From: JAZLDV01 sp045614925
GTDB taxonomy: Bacteria; Bacillota_I; Bacilli_A; Erysipelotrichales; Coprobacillaceae
Direction of reading: 5' to 3'
Length of the DNA stretch: 30,956 nt
Assembly (NCBI GenBank): GCA_045614925.1
Contig: JAZLDV010000065.1
Coordinates: 1 to 30,956, forward strand
Position numbers and translations under genes: made by a program. A model generated the notes under the pieces. That model did no database searches, had not been told where the DNA came from, and saw nothing but the letters and a program-made list of their open reading frames with translations. Positions 6,237 to 12,372 of the stretch are shown piece by piece; position 1 is the stretch's first letter; each line of letters opens with the position of its first letter.

Positions 6237-6782
6237 TTAAACACCTCTTACTGTACTTGCTATCATATCTGCAAAATGAATATATAAAACACTAGGATAC
6301 ATTTTTTGTGCTTGGCCTAATTCTCTCCAACACTCTTTAGATTCATATGCTCCCATATGCCAACGTATCATTAGCATTTCTTCTTTTGTCAGTTTAATTA
6401 ATTCTCTAATCATCACTACTGATTTTTCTCCGTGACCAAATGGAAATTCACTTTCAATATTCTCATATTGTTCAACCTTTTTCCATTCTCCTGTATCCTC
6501 ATTTTTTACATTCTTGTATCCAATCTTATATGTTCCAATTTTACAAATATCGTGCAATAAACAGGCAATTTTTGTTGTATTGTCATCTCTATTTGTTAGT
6601 TTCACAAATTCATCATATACGATTAAACTATGCTCACATAAACCACCTTTAAAGTTGCCGTGAAATCTTGCAGATGCAGGATCATCAAAAAATGATGAAT
6701 TTTCTAACCACAAAATTAATTTTTCTATTCCTTCTCTTTGTGTGCTTTTTAAAAGTGATATAAATCTTTCTTTATCATTCAT
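6237..6782 (-). CDS. HD-domain phosphohydrolase
   Basis: 181 aa. The HD metal site is visible: H51 in LCEHSL, the HD pair in CLLHDICKIG (about 77-78), HGEKS (about 117) and a late H/D region (HFADMIA). The arrangement resembles HD domains such as that of YhaM-type nucleases and phage HD hydrolases acting on nucleotides or nucleic acid ends. It lies in an operon with a glycosylase-like and an OB-like protein, so a role in DNA or nucleotide metabolism is plausible. It overlaps the upstream gene by 8 bases. Fold certain; substrate unknown. Confidence 0.8.
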   Translation of the reverse strand: MNDKERFISLLKSTQREGIEKLILWLENSSFFDDPASARFHGNFKGGLCEHSLIVYDEFVKLTNRDDNTTKIACLLHDICKIGTYKIGYKNVKNEDTGEWKKVEQYENIESEFPFGHGEKSVVMIRELIKLTKEEMLMIRWHMGAYESKECWRELGQAQKMYPSVLYIHFADMIASTVRGV

Positions 6783-7200
6783 TTTTACTACCTCCTAATT
6801 GTGAATTAATAAATCTTTCTAATTTCCAATATGTATTATAATCAAAATCCTTTTGGCCTCTATCATACTTTTCCTGAAGGTTATAAAAGCACTGAAGCAA
6901 ATACCTATCAGTATGATGATTTTTAAAAGGTATTGAAGTAAACATTTTGCAAACATTAAAAGACATTACTTTAAAATATGCTTCATAATTTTTAAAATCT
7001 TTAATTTCAAATCCTCTTGATAACATTTCTTGAATAACTAAATTTGAATAAATCCCTAAATCATCTTTTGGATATTCATATATGTAATTAATCAGGATGT
7101 GCTTATCCTGTTTTTTAAATATAGAGTTAAGTTCCCTCCATTGAGCCAATAGTTGACTCTTTGGAAGGAATGGAATTAACTTATAGTGCCATAATCTCAT
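6775..7200 (-). CDS. TIGR02328-like / pyrimidine-dimer DNA glycosylase-related protein
   Basis: 141 aa from MRLWHYKLIPFLP. A longer frame from 7227 exists, but AGAGGTG stands just before this ATG and the MRLWH start is characteristic of the family. The N-terminal LWHYKLIPFLPKSQLLAQWREL motif is that of small proteins related to T4 endonuclease V-like pyrimidine dimer glycosylases, where the N-terminal region helps form the active site. Here the next residue after Met is Arg rather than the catalytic Thr of endonuclease V, so activity is not assured. It sits between an OB-like protein and the HD hydrolase, consistent with a DNA repair role. Confidence 0.65.
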   Translation of the reverse strand: MRLWHYKLIPFLPKSQLLAQWRELNSIFKKQDKHILINYIYEYPKDDLGIYSNLVIQEMLSRGFEIKDFKNYEAYFKVMSFNVCKMFTSIPFKNHHTDRYLLQCFYNLQEKYDRGQKDFDYNTYWKLERFINSQLGGSKNE

Positions 7201-7201
7201 A

Positions 7202-7426
7202 TTAAGCACCTCTTTTAAATCCAACAATCTTTTCAGCTATTAACTTAATGCCTTTTGTTGCTTCTAATTTGCCTCTTAAACCAACTTTATCACCAACTTG
7301 AATTGTTGACACTCCTTGCTTTAAAGCCTCAATATAACCAATTTTAAATGTGCCTGATTCAGTTTCTAACCCAATTGCAGATTCCTCAATTGATTTAACT
7401 GATCCAAATAATTTCCATTCGTTCAT
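7202..7426 (-). CDS. small OB-fold-like protein
   Basis: 74 aa. The pattern of short strands (WKLFGSVKSIEES, GTFKIGYIEALKQG, IQVGDKVGLRGKLEAT, IKLIAEKIVGF) is that of an OB-fold barrel such as short single-strand DNA binding proteins. The GDKVGLRGKLE segment is typical of strand 4 of such barrels. It overlaps the preceding small gene by the TAATG arrangement. A single-strand DNA binding role in replication is plausible but not shown. Confidence 0.6.
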   Translation of the reverse strand: MNEWKLFGSVKSIEESAIGLETESGTFKIGYIEALKQGVSTIQVGDKVGLRGKLEATKGIKLIAEKIVGFKRGA

Positions 7427-7596
7427 TATCTCACCTCCTCCTGAATAACTCTTCTAACCTTCTTTGTTCCACTTTCGAACATAGAGCAATACTCATCTAC
7501 TTGCTCCCAAATTGCTTTATCAAAGTCTTCAGGAACATCTTTAATAATGTATCTGCTACCATCAGTTAATTCGAATACAAAGTTAAATTTCTTCAT
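7426..7596 (-). CDS. hypothetical 56-residue protein
   Basis: This short gene has a strong AGGAGG site 8 bases before its ATG, and its TAA overlaps the ATG of the next gene (TAATG). The product is charged and probably alpha/beta (MKKFNFVFELTDGSRYII, then a helix DEYCSMFESGTKKVRR). The layout makes it a real gene. Function unknown. Confidence 0.65.
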   Translation of the reverse strand: MKKFNFVFELTDGSRYIIKDVPEDFDKAIWEQVDEYCSMFESGTKKVRRVIQEEVR

Positions 7597-7608
7597 CTTT
7601 CTTTCCTC

Positions 7609-7803
7609 CTATGATACCTTTATTGCTTCTCTTACCATTTGAATCAAATCATTTCTTGACTCAAAACTAGCAATATGACCTTCAAAGTCGAATTCATATT
7701 CATCTTTTAAATTTACAAATCCCATAAAATCTTCACCTGATACAAAATACATATCAAAGATTCTTTCCTTTACATCCTTTGGCAAATTTTCTAACTTAAA
7801 CAT
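7609..7803 (-). CDS. hypothetical small phage protein
   Basis: 64 aa, acidic, with a helix at the start (LENLPKDVKERIFDMYFVSG), a short strand region (YEFDFEGHIASF) and a C-terminal helix. It has a strong ribosome binding site, and its stop sits in the ribosome binding site of the following gene. No family recognised. Confidence 0.6.
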   Translation of the reverse strand: MFKLENLPKDVKERIFDMYFVSGEDFMGFVNLKDEYEFDFEGHIASFESRNDLIQMVREAIKVS

Positions 7804-7805
7804 TT

Positions 7806-8009
7806 TTATTTCCTCCTATCAATGTACTCTTTAGCAATACTTATTAATTCTTCATCAGGTGCATCTGCTCCATAGAAATAATTAATAAAATAATATTTTT
7901 GATTAATAATGTCATATTCAAAAATTGCCATCATATCATAATAAACATTATTATTTGGCTCTTTTAGTTCAGCTAACATATATATTTTATCTTTGTATTT
8001 GAATTCCAT
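7806..8009 (-). CDS. hypothetical small phage protein
   Basis: 67 aa, rich in Tyr, probably beta then helix (MEFKYKDKIYMLAELK, YFINYFYGADAPDEELISIAKEYI). It belongs to the same compact operon, 5 bases after the preceding small gene. Function unknown. Confidence 0.6.
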   Translation of the reverse strand: MEFKYKDKIYMLAELKEPNNNVYYDMMAIFEYDIINQKYYFINYFYGADAPDEELISIAKEYIDRRK

Positions 8010-8014
8010 CTTAA

Positions 8015-8164
8015 TTACCCCCTATAAACAACTTGCCAATTATTTTTATAATAATTATTTAAACTATCTGCTAGACGTAGCATATATTCAATTGTAATGT
8101 TTTCACAACTTGACCATTCACCTAAATAAATGCTTCCATTAATTAAAATTCTAATTTGTTTCAT
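8015..8164 (-). CDS. hypothetical 49-residue protein, first gene of small-gene operon
   Basis: The short frame MKQIRILINGSIYLGEWSSC ... ends 5 bases before the next start. AAGGTG precedes the ATG at a good distance, and a promoter lies about 45 bases upstream. It is probably the first translated gene of the 8.2-5.4 kb operon. No family recognised. Confidence 0.55.
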   Translation of the reverse strand: MKQIRILINGSIYLGEWSSCENITIEYMLRLADSLNNYYKNNWQVVYRG

Positions 8165-8206
8165 CTTAATCACCTTACGAACACCTGTTCGCCTTTCTTT
8201 ACCTAT

Positions 8207-8234
8207 ATTTTACCACTTTTTTACTATATTGCAA
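8207..8234 (-). promoter_or_regulatory. promoter of the small-gene operon
   Basis: On the minus strand, -35 TTGCAA (8229-8234) and -10 TAAAAT (8207-8212) are 16 bp apart. Bases around the -10 and just upstream of the -35 are nearly identical to those of the promoter at 13442-13469, suggesting joint control of the two operons. Confidence 0.65.
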
Positions 8235-8236
8235 TA

Positions 8237-8253
8237 ACTTTTTGTTATATTTT
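8237..8253. repeat. operator-like 17 bp element shared with 13471-13487
   Basis: ACTTTTTGTTATATTTT occurs here just upstream of the -35, and again at the same position relative to the early promoter at 13.45 kb. The two copies are 5.2 kb apart and in the same orientation. It is a candidate binding site for a phage regulator (repressor or Cro-like protein). Confidence 0.5.
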
Positions 8254-8280
8254 TTAAATATTTTGATAATTTATGTAAAA

Positions 8281-8303
8281 TAAAAAGACTCTATAAAGAG
8301 TCC
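8281..8303 (-). terminator. rho-independent terminator after amidase
   Basis: On the minus strand, GACTCT and AGAGTC form a 6 bp stem with loop TTAT, followed by a T-rich run. The stem overlaps the amidase stop codon. It separates the amidase cassette from the promoter at 8.2 kb. Confidence 0.75.
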
Positions 8304-8788
8304 TTAATTGCTTTTGCTATCTTGGAATATCCGTGAGTATGGAATAATGAATAATCAATATCACTACCTACAAAGCATACTTCTATTAGTATTGCTTCAC
8401 ACTTGGTATTCTTGATTACATATAGAGATGATCCATCTTTTACACCACGATTTTTAAAGCCTAATTCCTGTAGATTCTTGCAAACCTTAACTGCTCTATC
8501 TAGTTGCTTTGCCTTCCAAGTATATGCCTCACATCCGTGACCTCCACCACCATTTAAGTGAATGGAGATAAATAAATCTGCCAAGTTGTCATTAGATAAA
8601 TTAACGGCTGCTTTCAGGTTATTTTCACTCTTATCAAATATAGCAGGAATTACTTCGTGTTTGGTATCAACTAATTGTTTCATCAGTTCATAAGCAATTT
8701 TTCTAGTCTCAATGGATTCAACTAATTTTCCTATTGCACCTTGACCTACACCAATCTTTGTATGACCTGCATTGACAACTATTCTCAT
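8291..8788 (-). CDS. N-acetylmuramoyl-L-alanine amidase (Amidase_3 type), endolysin candidate
   Basis: 165 aa, a single catalytic domain of the LytC/CwlB kind. The zinc ligands H9 (NAGH), E24 and H77 (SIHLN) and the catalytic E136 (LIEVCF) are all present. There is no signal peptide and no cell-wall binding domain, so it would need a holin or membrane peptide to reach the wall. It cleaves the bond between muramic acid and L-alanine (family knowledge). It is not in the late lysis region but in the early/replication half, preceded by a tiny membrane peptide and enclosed by two terminators. A GAGAGGGTG site precedes the start. Confidence 0.9.
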   Translation of the reverse strand: MRIVVNAGHTKIGVGQGAIGKLVESIETRKIAYELMKQLVDTKHEVIPAIFDKSENNLKAAVNLSNDNLADLFISIHLNGGGGHGCEAYTWKAKQLDRAVKVCKNLQELGFKNRGVKDGSSLYVIKNTKCEAILIEVCFVGSDIDYSLFHTHGYSKIAKAIKDSL

Positions 8789-8878
8789 TTAAAGCACCCT
8801 CTCTATTTCGCATTTAGATATATAAGTACACATAAAGTTATATTTAATTTGCTTGTAGACATCGTGAGCAACATCCAT
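8789..8878 (-). CDS. possible 29-residue peptide upstream of amidase
   Basis: A short frame (MDVAHDVYKQIKYNFMCTYI...) whose TAA directly abuts the amidase ATG, which would allow translational coupling. The Shine-Dalgarno is poor. It has no transmembrane stretch. It could be a leader peptide or chance. Confidence 0.25.
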   Translation of the reverse strand: MDVAHDVYKQIKYNFMCTYISKCEIERVL

Positions 8879-8881
8879 TTG

Positions 8882-8959
8882 CTACCATTTCATACAATAA
8901 ATTATTAATAAGAATATTATCAGCAACATTATTAGAATCTTTTCAGTTTTAGTTATCAT
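8882..8959 (-). CDS. 25-residue single-span membrane peptide, holin-like candidate
   Basis: MITKTEKILIMLLIIFLLII followed by YCMKW. It has a short charged N-terminus, an uninterrupted hydrophobic span of about 14 residues, and a short basic tail. GAGGTG lies 6 bases before the ATG. It is placed directly upstream of the amidase gene, inside the same terminator-bounded segment. It could help the amidase cross the membrane, although 25 residues is very small for a holin. Real gene likely; role inferred. Confidence 0.5.
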   Translation of the reverse strand: MITKTEKILIMLLIIFLLIIYCMKW

Positions 8960-8975
8960 AGTAACACCTCATTTA

Positions 8976-9000
8976 TAAAAAAAGAGGCATTTCTACCTCT
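8976..9000 (-). terminator. rho-independent terminator after DNA methyltransferase
   Basis: On the minus strand, AGAGG and CCTCT form a stem (with possible inner T-G pair) followed by seven T residues. It begins right at the methyltransferase stop. The amidase cassette lies just downstream with no visible promoter of its own. Confidence 0.7.
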
Positions 9001-10214
9001 TATAATAATTGACTAAAAATTGCAACTAAACAATTTACTACAATAGAATTCCCTGCCTGTTTGTACAATTGTGCATTGGAATTTACTTTAGCTGCTCTTT
9101 CAAAGTCCTCATCATTAGACCATCCCATTAATCTCCAACATTCCTTTGGAGTAAGTCTCCTGATTTTTTTCTCTTTAAAATTATCCTGATTAAAATCTTC
9201 TTCAATGATAAAATTGTCAGTAGGTCTACTACCAGCACAAGTAGTTATTGTTGAAGCAATACCATTAATATTAGTATTAACTAATGTTTGATAAAATCTT
9301 TCTGCTCTATTAAAGCCTTTTGTGTTTTCATTGGCCATACAATCAATCATTTTTTTACTTAAATAATACTTCTTATCAACTTCTACACAATAGACATATG
9401 TATCATTAATTTGATTCCTTGAAGGATTACATACACAAGTAGCAATTCCTTCAGGAGATGTAACAATTTGTTTTTTATATCCTTGTTTTACTTTCTTTTC
9501 TAAATAAGCAATCTTTTTATCACTTGCTATATATTTTCCATCAACAAAATTTTCAAGATAATCTTGAAGCCTTGTTTTTAAAGGAATAGGCTTTGGAAAT
9601 TCATAATAAGCATTACCTAGTATAGATACCATAAAGCATCTACTTCTATTTTGAGGCATTCCATAATCTTTAGCATTAAGAATTTCATAGTAATTACTGT
9701 AGCCTTTGCTTTCAAGAAATGATTGCCACGCTTTAAAATCATCAATGAATTTGTCACCTACAATAGTAAAGACATTCTCCATCATAAGCACCTGTGGAAG
9801 TTCATCACCACATTCATTTAATAAACGCTCTACTTCATATAGTAACCCTGACCTCTTCCCCTTAAGGCCTTTAGCATTCTTATTACCAATAGATAAATCC
9901 TGACAAGGAAATGAATATGTCATAAGATAATCATATTTATCTCTATCTCTTATGCCTAAATCTTTAGCGTTTATTTTGGTAATGTCAGTAGGCTCAAAAT
10001 TAGTATGATGAATAGCATTGTAAGAGGCTACAGGATATTTATCGAATTCTACAAGTCGATAATGCTCAAATCCCATTGGCAGCTTACCCTGTTCTTCTAA
10101 TACCTCTAAAGCCTTTGCTTGTGAGCCAATTCCTCCAAATAACTCAATAAGCCTTATTTTGTTTTTAATATGATACTTTTCATAAAGCACCTCAAATAAA
10201 TTAATTTGCTCCAT
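9000..10214 (-). CDS. dcm: DNA (cytosine-5-)-methyltransferase
   Basis: 404 aa, full length for the family. Motif I FGGIGS (26-31), motif IV PCQ with catalytic C104, motif VI ENV (146-148, followed by FT instead of the usual PG), motif VIII QNRSR (about 189-193) and motif X QAGNSIV near the C-terminus are all present. It transfers a methyl group from S-adenosylmethionine to C5 of cytosine in a target set by the region before motif IX. No restriction enzyme gene lies next to it, so it is probably an orphan enzyme protecting phage DNA against host restriction. It follows the first initiator gene in one operon and ends at a terminator. Confidence 0.92.
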   Translation of the reverse strand: MEQINLFEVLYEKYHIKNKIRLIELFGGIGSQAKALEVLEEQGKLPMGFEHYRLVEFDKYPVASYNAIHHTNFEPTDITKINAKDLGIRDRDKYDYLMTYSFPCQDLSIGNKNAKGLKGKRSGLLYEVERLLNECGDELPQVLMMENVFTIVGDKFIDDFKAWQSFLESKGYSNYYEILNAKDYGMPQNRSRCFMVSILGNAYYEFPKPIPLKTRLQDYLENFVDGKYIASDKKIAYLEKKVKQGYKKQIVTSPEGIATCVCNPSRNQINDTYVYCVEVDKKYYLSKKMIDCMANENTKGFNRAERFYQTLVNTNINGIASTITTCAGSRPTDNFIIEEDFNQDNFKEKKIRRLTPKECWRLMGWSNDEDFERAAKVNSNAQLYKQAGNSIVVNCLVAIFSQLL

Positions 10215-10263
10215 ATATACCCCTTTGTTCGTGTCAATATCTAGTTATTGCTTACAAAGTGTG

Positions 10264-10962
10264 TCATTGTCGGTAAAATTGAAGTCCTTCAGGAAGTTCT
10301 CTTGATGTTGCTCCTGATAGTCTCATTGCTCCTTGTTCAATAGATGCTTTGCAATAACTATATTTATTTTTAATATCTCTAAATTTTGCTTGTTTAATTA
10401 AATACCAAATACAGCTTCTTACTATTTCAAATCCATATTCTTCTTCTAGTGAATCCATTAGATAATTATATTGATCCATAAATATCTCATCTTCTTGAAT
10501 GTAATCATTATCTACTAACATTTTTGTTAAATAATTAGGCATCTGCCTTTTATCTATTTTATCTATATCTTTATTAGGTAAGTCATTAATTGAATTAGTA
10601 TTTAATTGTTCGTGGTTTTCCAATTTCGGTTTTTCCGTAGTAGGATTTTCCGATTTCGGTGGCATATTTTGAGGACATTCAAAGATATCATAGTCATATC
10701 CTTTAAAATGTCCTTTTTCATTTGTTATTCTTGTTCTTATTAAATATCCAAATTCCTCAAGTTCTTTTAATGCAGACATTACACTATCTCTACCATCTTT
10801 CGATAATGTAGCAAGTCCATTAACCGAATAATCCCAATCATCAGGAAGAGAAAGCATCAGGCTTAATAATCCTTTAGCCTTTAAACTCATCTTCTTTTCC
10901 TTAAAATGATGATTTGACATAATTGTATAATTAGCATTTTTATGCACTCTCATTACTGCCAT
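10264..10962 (-). CDS. replication initiator / DnaD-like protein (first initiator)
   Basis: 232 aa from MAVMRVHKN. The frame continues 22 codons upstream, but that extension covers the promoter and lacks a ribosome binding site, while GAGGTG lies 8 bases before this ATG. Residues 5-90 form a winged-helix domain typical of phage replication proteins (MSNHHFKEKKMSLKAKGLLSL..., then NGLATLSKDGRDSVMSALKELEEFGYL). A Pro/Glu-rich linker follows (about 98-125), whose DNA carries GG-TTTTCC repeats. The C-terminal part (EIFMDQYNYLMDSLEEEYGF..., NKYSYCKASIEQ) resembles RepA-type C-terminal domains. It acts in replication start. It is unusual that a second initiator with a similar plan lies at 4.4-5.2 kb. 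Confidence 0.75.
   Translation of the reverse strand: MAVMRVHKNANYTIMSNHHFKEKKMSLKAKGLLSLMLSLPDDWDYSVNGLATLSKDGRDSVMSALKELEEFGYLIRTRITNEKGHFKGYDYDIFECPQNMPPKSENPTTEKPKLENHEQLNTNSINDLPNKDIDKIDKRQMPNYLTKMLVDNDYIQEDEIFMDQYNYLMDSLEEEYGFEIVRSCIWYLIKQAKFRDIKNKYSYCKASIEQGAMRLSGATSRELPEGLQFYRQ
10614..10662. repeat. direct repeats inside first initiator gene (second candidate origin)
   Basis: GGTTTTCCAATTTCGG starts at 10614 and GGATTTTCCGATTTCGG at 10643, with a partial copy GGTTTTTCCG at 10628 between them (steps of about 14-15 bp). An A+T-rich stretch lies beside them (10560-10610). Like the iterons at 4.8 kb, they sit in the linker region of an initiator gene. Origin function is inferred. Confidence 0.45.
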
Positions 10963-10996
10963 TATTGAGACACCTCTTGTTGTTTTTCTTAACACT

Positions 10997-11025
10997 AATA
11001 TAACAACTATATAACATTTTGTAAA
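10997..11025 (-). promoter_or_regulatory. promoter of first initiator-methyltransferase operon
   Basis: On the minus strand, -35 TTTACA (11020-11025) and -10 TATATT (10997-11002) are exactly 17 bp apart. Transcription would begin near 10990, 28 bases before the chosen initiator start, which supports that start over the longer frame. Confidence 0.7.
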
Positions 11026-11054
11026 CAATTAATTATTAATGATTAATATGTGTG

Positions 11055-11225
11055 TCATTTTGATGATACTAGAATTATTTCATCAGTTTGAAATCCCTTA
11101 TAAATAACACCAGCTACATCAATATCAACTAAATTATAATCCTTTGGAACAACATAAATATTAACTATTGTTCCTGTTAATGTTTGACCATCAACTTTAA
11201 ATGTAACAATATCTCCTAAATTCAT
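11055..11225 (-). CDS. hypothetical 56-residue beta-barrel-like protein
   Basis: The short gene MNLGDIVTFKVDGQTLTGTI ... has a GAAGGTGA site before the ATG. The strand pattern (GDIVTFKVDGQTLTGTIVNIYVV, YNLVDIDVAGVIYKGFQTDEI) suggests a small SH3/KOW-like barrel. It is the last gene of the early operon before the next promoter. Function unknown. Confidence 0.6.
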   Translation of the reverse strand: MNLGDIVTFKVDGQTLTGTIVNIYVVPKDYNLVDIDVAGVIYKGFQTDEIILVSSK

Positions 11226-11261
11226 TAGTTCACCTTCTTTGTTAATCTATATTTACTCATA

Positions 11262-11477
11262 TTACTTCTTATCTTGCTTATGCTTTAATTCCTGTAAAAT
11301 TGTTTGCTCGACCTCTTTAATTTGGCTCATCAAATCCTCTTTAGTTGTTCTTAAATCGGTTTTCATATCCGTAACTGTTTTTTGTTGACTACCATTAGTT
11401 AATGCAGATACCACAATAAAATTTAATGATGCTTGAGCAATGCTTTCCCATAAAGCTGCATAATCCATTAAATTCAC
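11262..11477 (-). CDS. hypothetical protein with hydrophobic N-terminal helix and coiled coil
   Basis: 71 aa. Residues 1-28 form an amphipathic or weakly membrane-spanning helix (MNLMDYAALWESIAQASLNFIVVSAL). The rest is a charged coiled coil (VTDMKTDLRTTKEDLMSQIKEVEQTILQEL). The layout recalls small membrane-associated phage proteins, but the hydrophobic span is broken by polar residues. Its start overlaps the upstream stop by 4 bases (ATGA). No certain family. Confidence 0.55.
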   Translation of the reverse strand: MNLMDYAALWESIAQASLNFIVVSALTNGSQQKTVTDMKTDLRTTKEDLMSQIKEVEQTILQELKHKQDKK

Positions 11478-11767
11478 TCCCTAGAATAGTTAATATGTTC
11501 TTCTTCTTGTTGTTCTCTTAATTTAGATACAACTTCATCTTTTAAATCAGGATTCTTTTCTTGTAGTTTTCTTCTACATCGTGTAATACTTTCAAGGCTT
11601 GGAATACCTAACATTTTATGATTTAAAAAAACATCATTTAAAGACATTTGAGGATCAATGTATTTTTTTAATACTTCAAGGTAAAGAATAAAGTTGTCAC
11701 CTCGACACCTCTTATTATTGATTAGAGCCTCCTCAACAAGAGGCTCTATAACACTTAATTTAGCCAT
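11474..11767 (-). CDS. conserved small phage protein of early operon
   Basis: 97 aa, helical. The pattern (EEALINNKRCRGDNFILYLEVLKKYI..., LGIPSLESITRCRRKLQEKNPDL) is that of a small protein I recognise as frequent near replication genes of Firmicutes phages; it has no assigned function. It has an AGGAGGAAT site before the start and overlaps the next gene by 4 bases. DNA binding is possible given the paired basic helices but is not shown. Confidence 0.6.
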   Translation of the reverse strand: MAKLSVIEPLVEEALINNKRCRGDNFILYLEVLKKYIDPQMSLNDVFLNHKMLGIPSLESITRCRRKLQEKNPDLKDEVVSKLREQQEEEHINYSRE

Positions 11768-11786
11768 AACAATTCCTCCTAATATT

Positions 11787-12167
11787 TTATCTTTTTTCTA
11801 CCTTTTCATTTGGATTGTAAGGTCTTGTTTCAACCTCTATAAAATCTTTTAATGGAGTTAAATTATTAATATGAGCCTTACATTTTTTACATTTATCTAA
11901 AAGTTCATCATACATACAATCAATATAACCAAAGCAAAATACTCTTTTATCTTCTTTTCCATATTCTCCTGTAGTTGTATGTGCTCTTTTACAATCTTCA
12001 TCTAAAGGTTGGCCTCTTAATTTTGCTCTATTAATTCTATGCATTTGTAATTTTTCCTCCTTATTTTCGTAAAACTCACATTTAGATACAAATTCATCAA
12101 AAAGACCTTTATAATGCCAATCTAAATGACAAGTTTTTTCATTTTTACAATTTTCACATTCTTGCAT
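11787..12167 (-). CDS. cysteine-rich, putative zinc-binding hypothetical protein
   Basis: 126 aa with many Cys: an N-terminal CENCKNEKTCHLDWHYKGL cluster, C30, C59, then C78, C84 and CKKC at about 92-95. Pairs of CxxC and Cx6-8C with His suggest one or two structural zinc sites. It overlaps an unstarted frame upstream (TAATG arrangement). Function unknown. Confidence 0.6.
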   Translation of the reverse strand: MQECENCKNEKTCHLDWHYKGLFDEFVSKCEFYENKEEKLQMHRINRAKLRGQPLDEDCKRAHTTTGEYGKEDKRVFCFGYIDCMYDELLDKCKKCKAHINNLTPLKDFIEVETRPYNPNEKVEKR

Positions 12168-12310
12168 TATTGACCTCTTCTTCTTGTTTCAAAATCAACT
12201 ATAAAGCATATTTTGTTAGATTTTGCTTTGTGGTTTTTTATGTCCTTTTGTTTTTCAAAAAATGGCTTTATATCAATGTTTTTAAAACCTTTTTCGATAA
12301 AATTCTTTTA
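12168..12310 (-). pseudogene. open but start-less frame, possible gene remnant
   Basis: A frame of about 46 codons (ending ...NKICFIVDFETRRRGQ) runs down to a TAA that overlaps the ATG of the Cys-rich gene, as real neighbours in this operon do. It has no ATG, GTG or TTG start and is closed upstream by a stop. It may be the 3' end of a decayed gene, or may start at a rare codon. The remaining bases up to 12372 are A+T-rich and hold nothing I can name. Confidence 0.25.
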
Positions 12311-12372
12311 GATAAATCAAAAATAAATCTAACTTATTGAAAATATAGTTGATTTCATATTTTTAGCCTGTA

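Noticed and set aside
9000..10214. Restriction-modification system
   Set aside because: Only the methyltransferase is present. Neighbouring genes are an initiator and an amidase cassette, and the HNH gene is at the packaging site far away.
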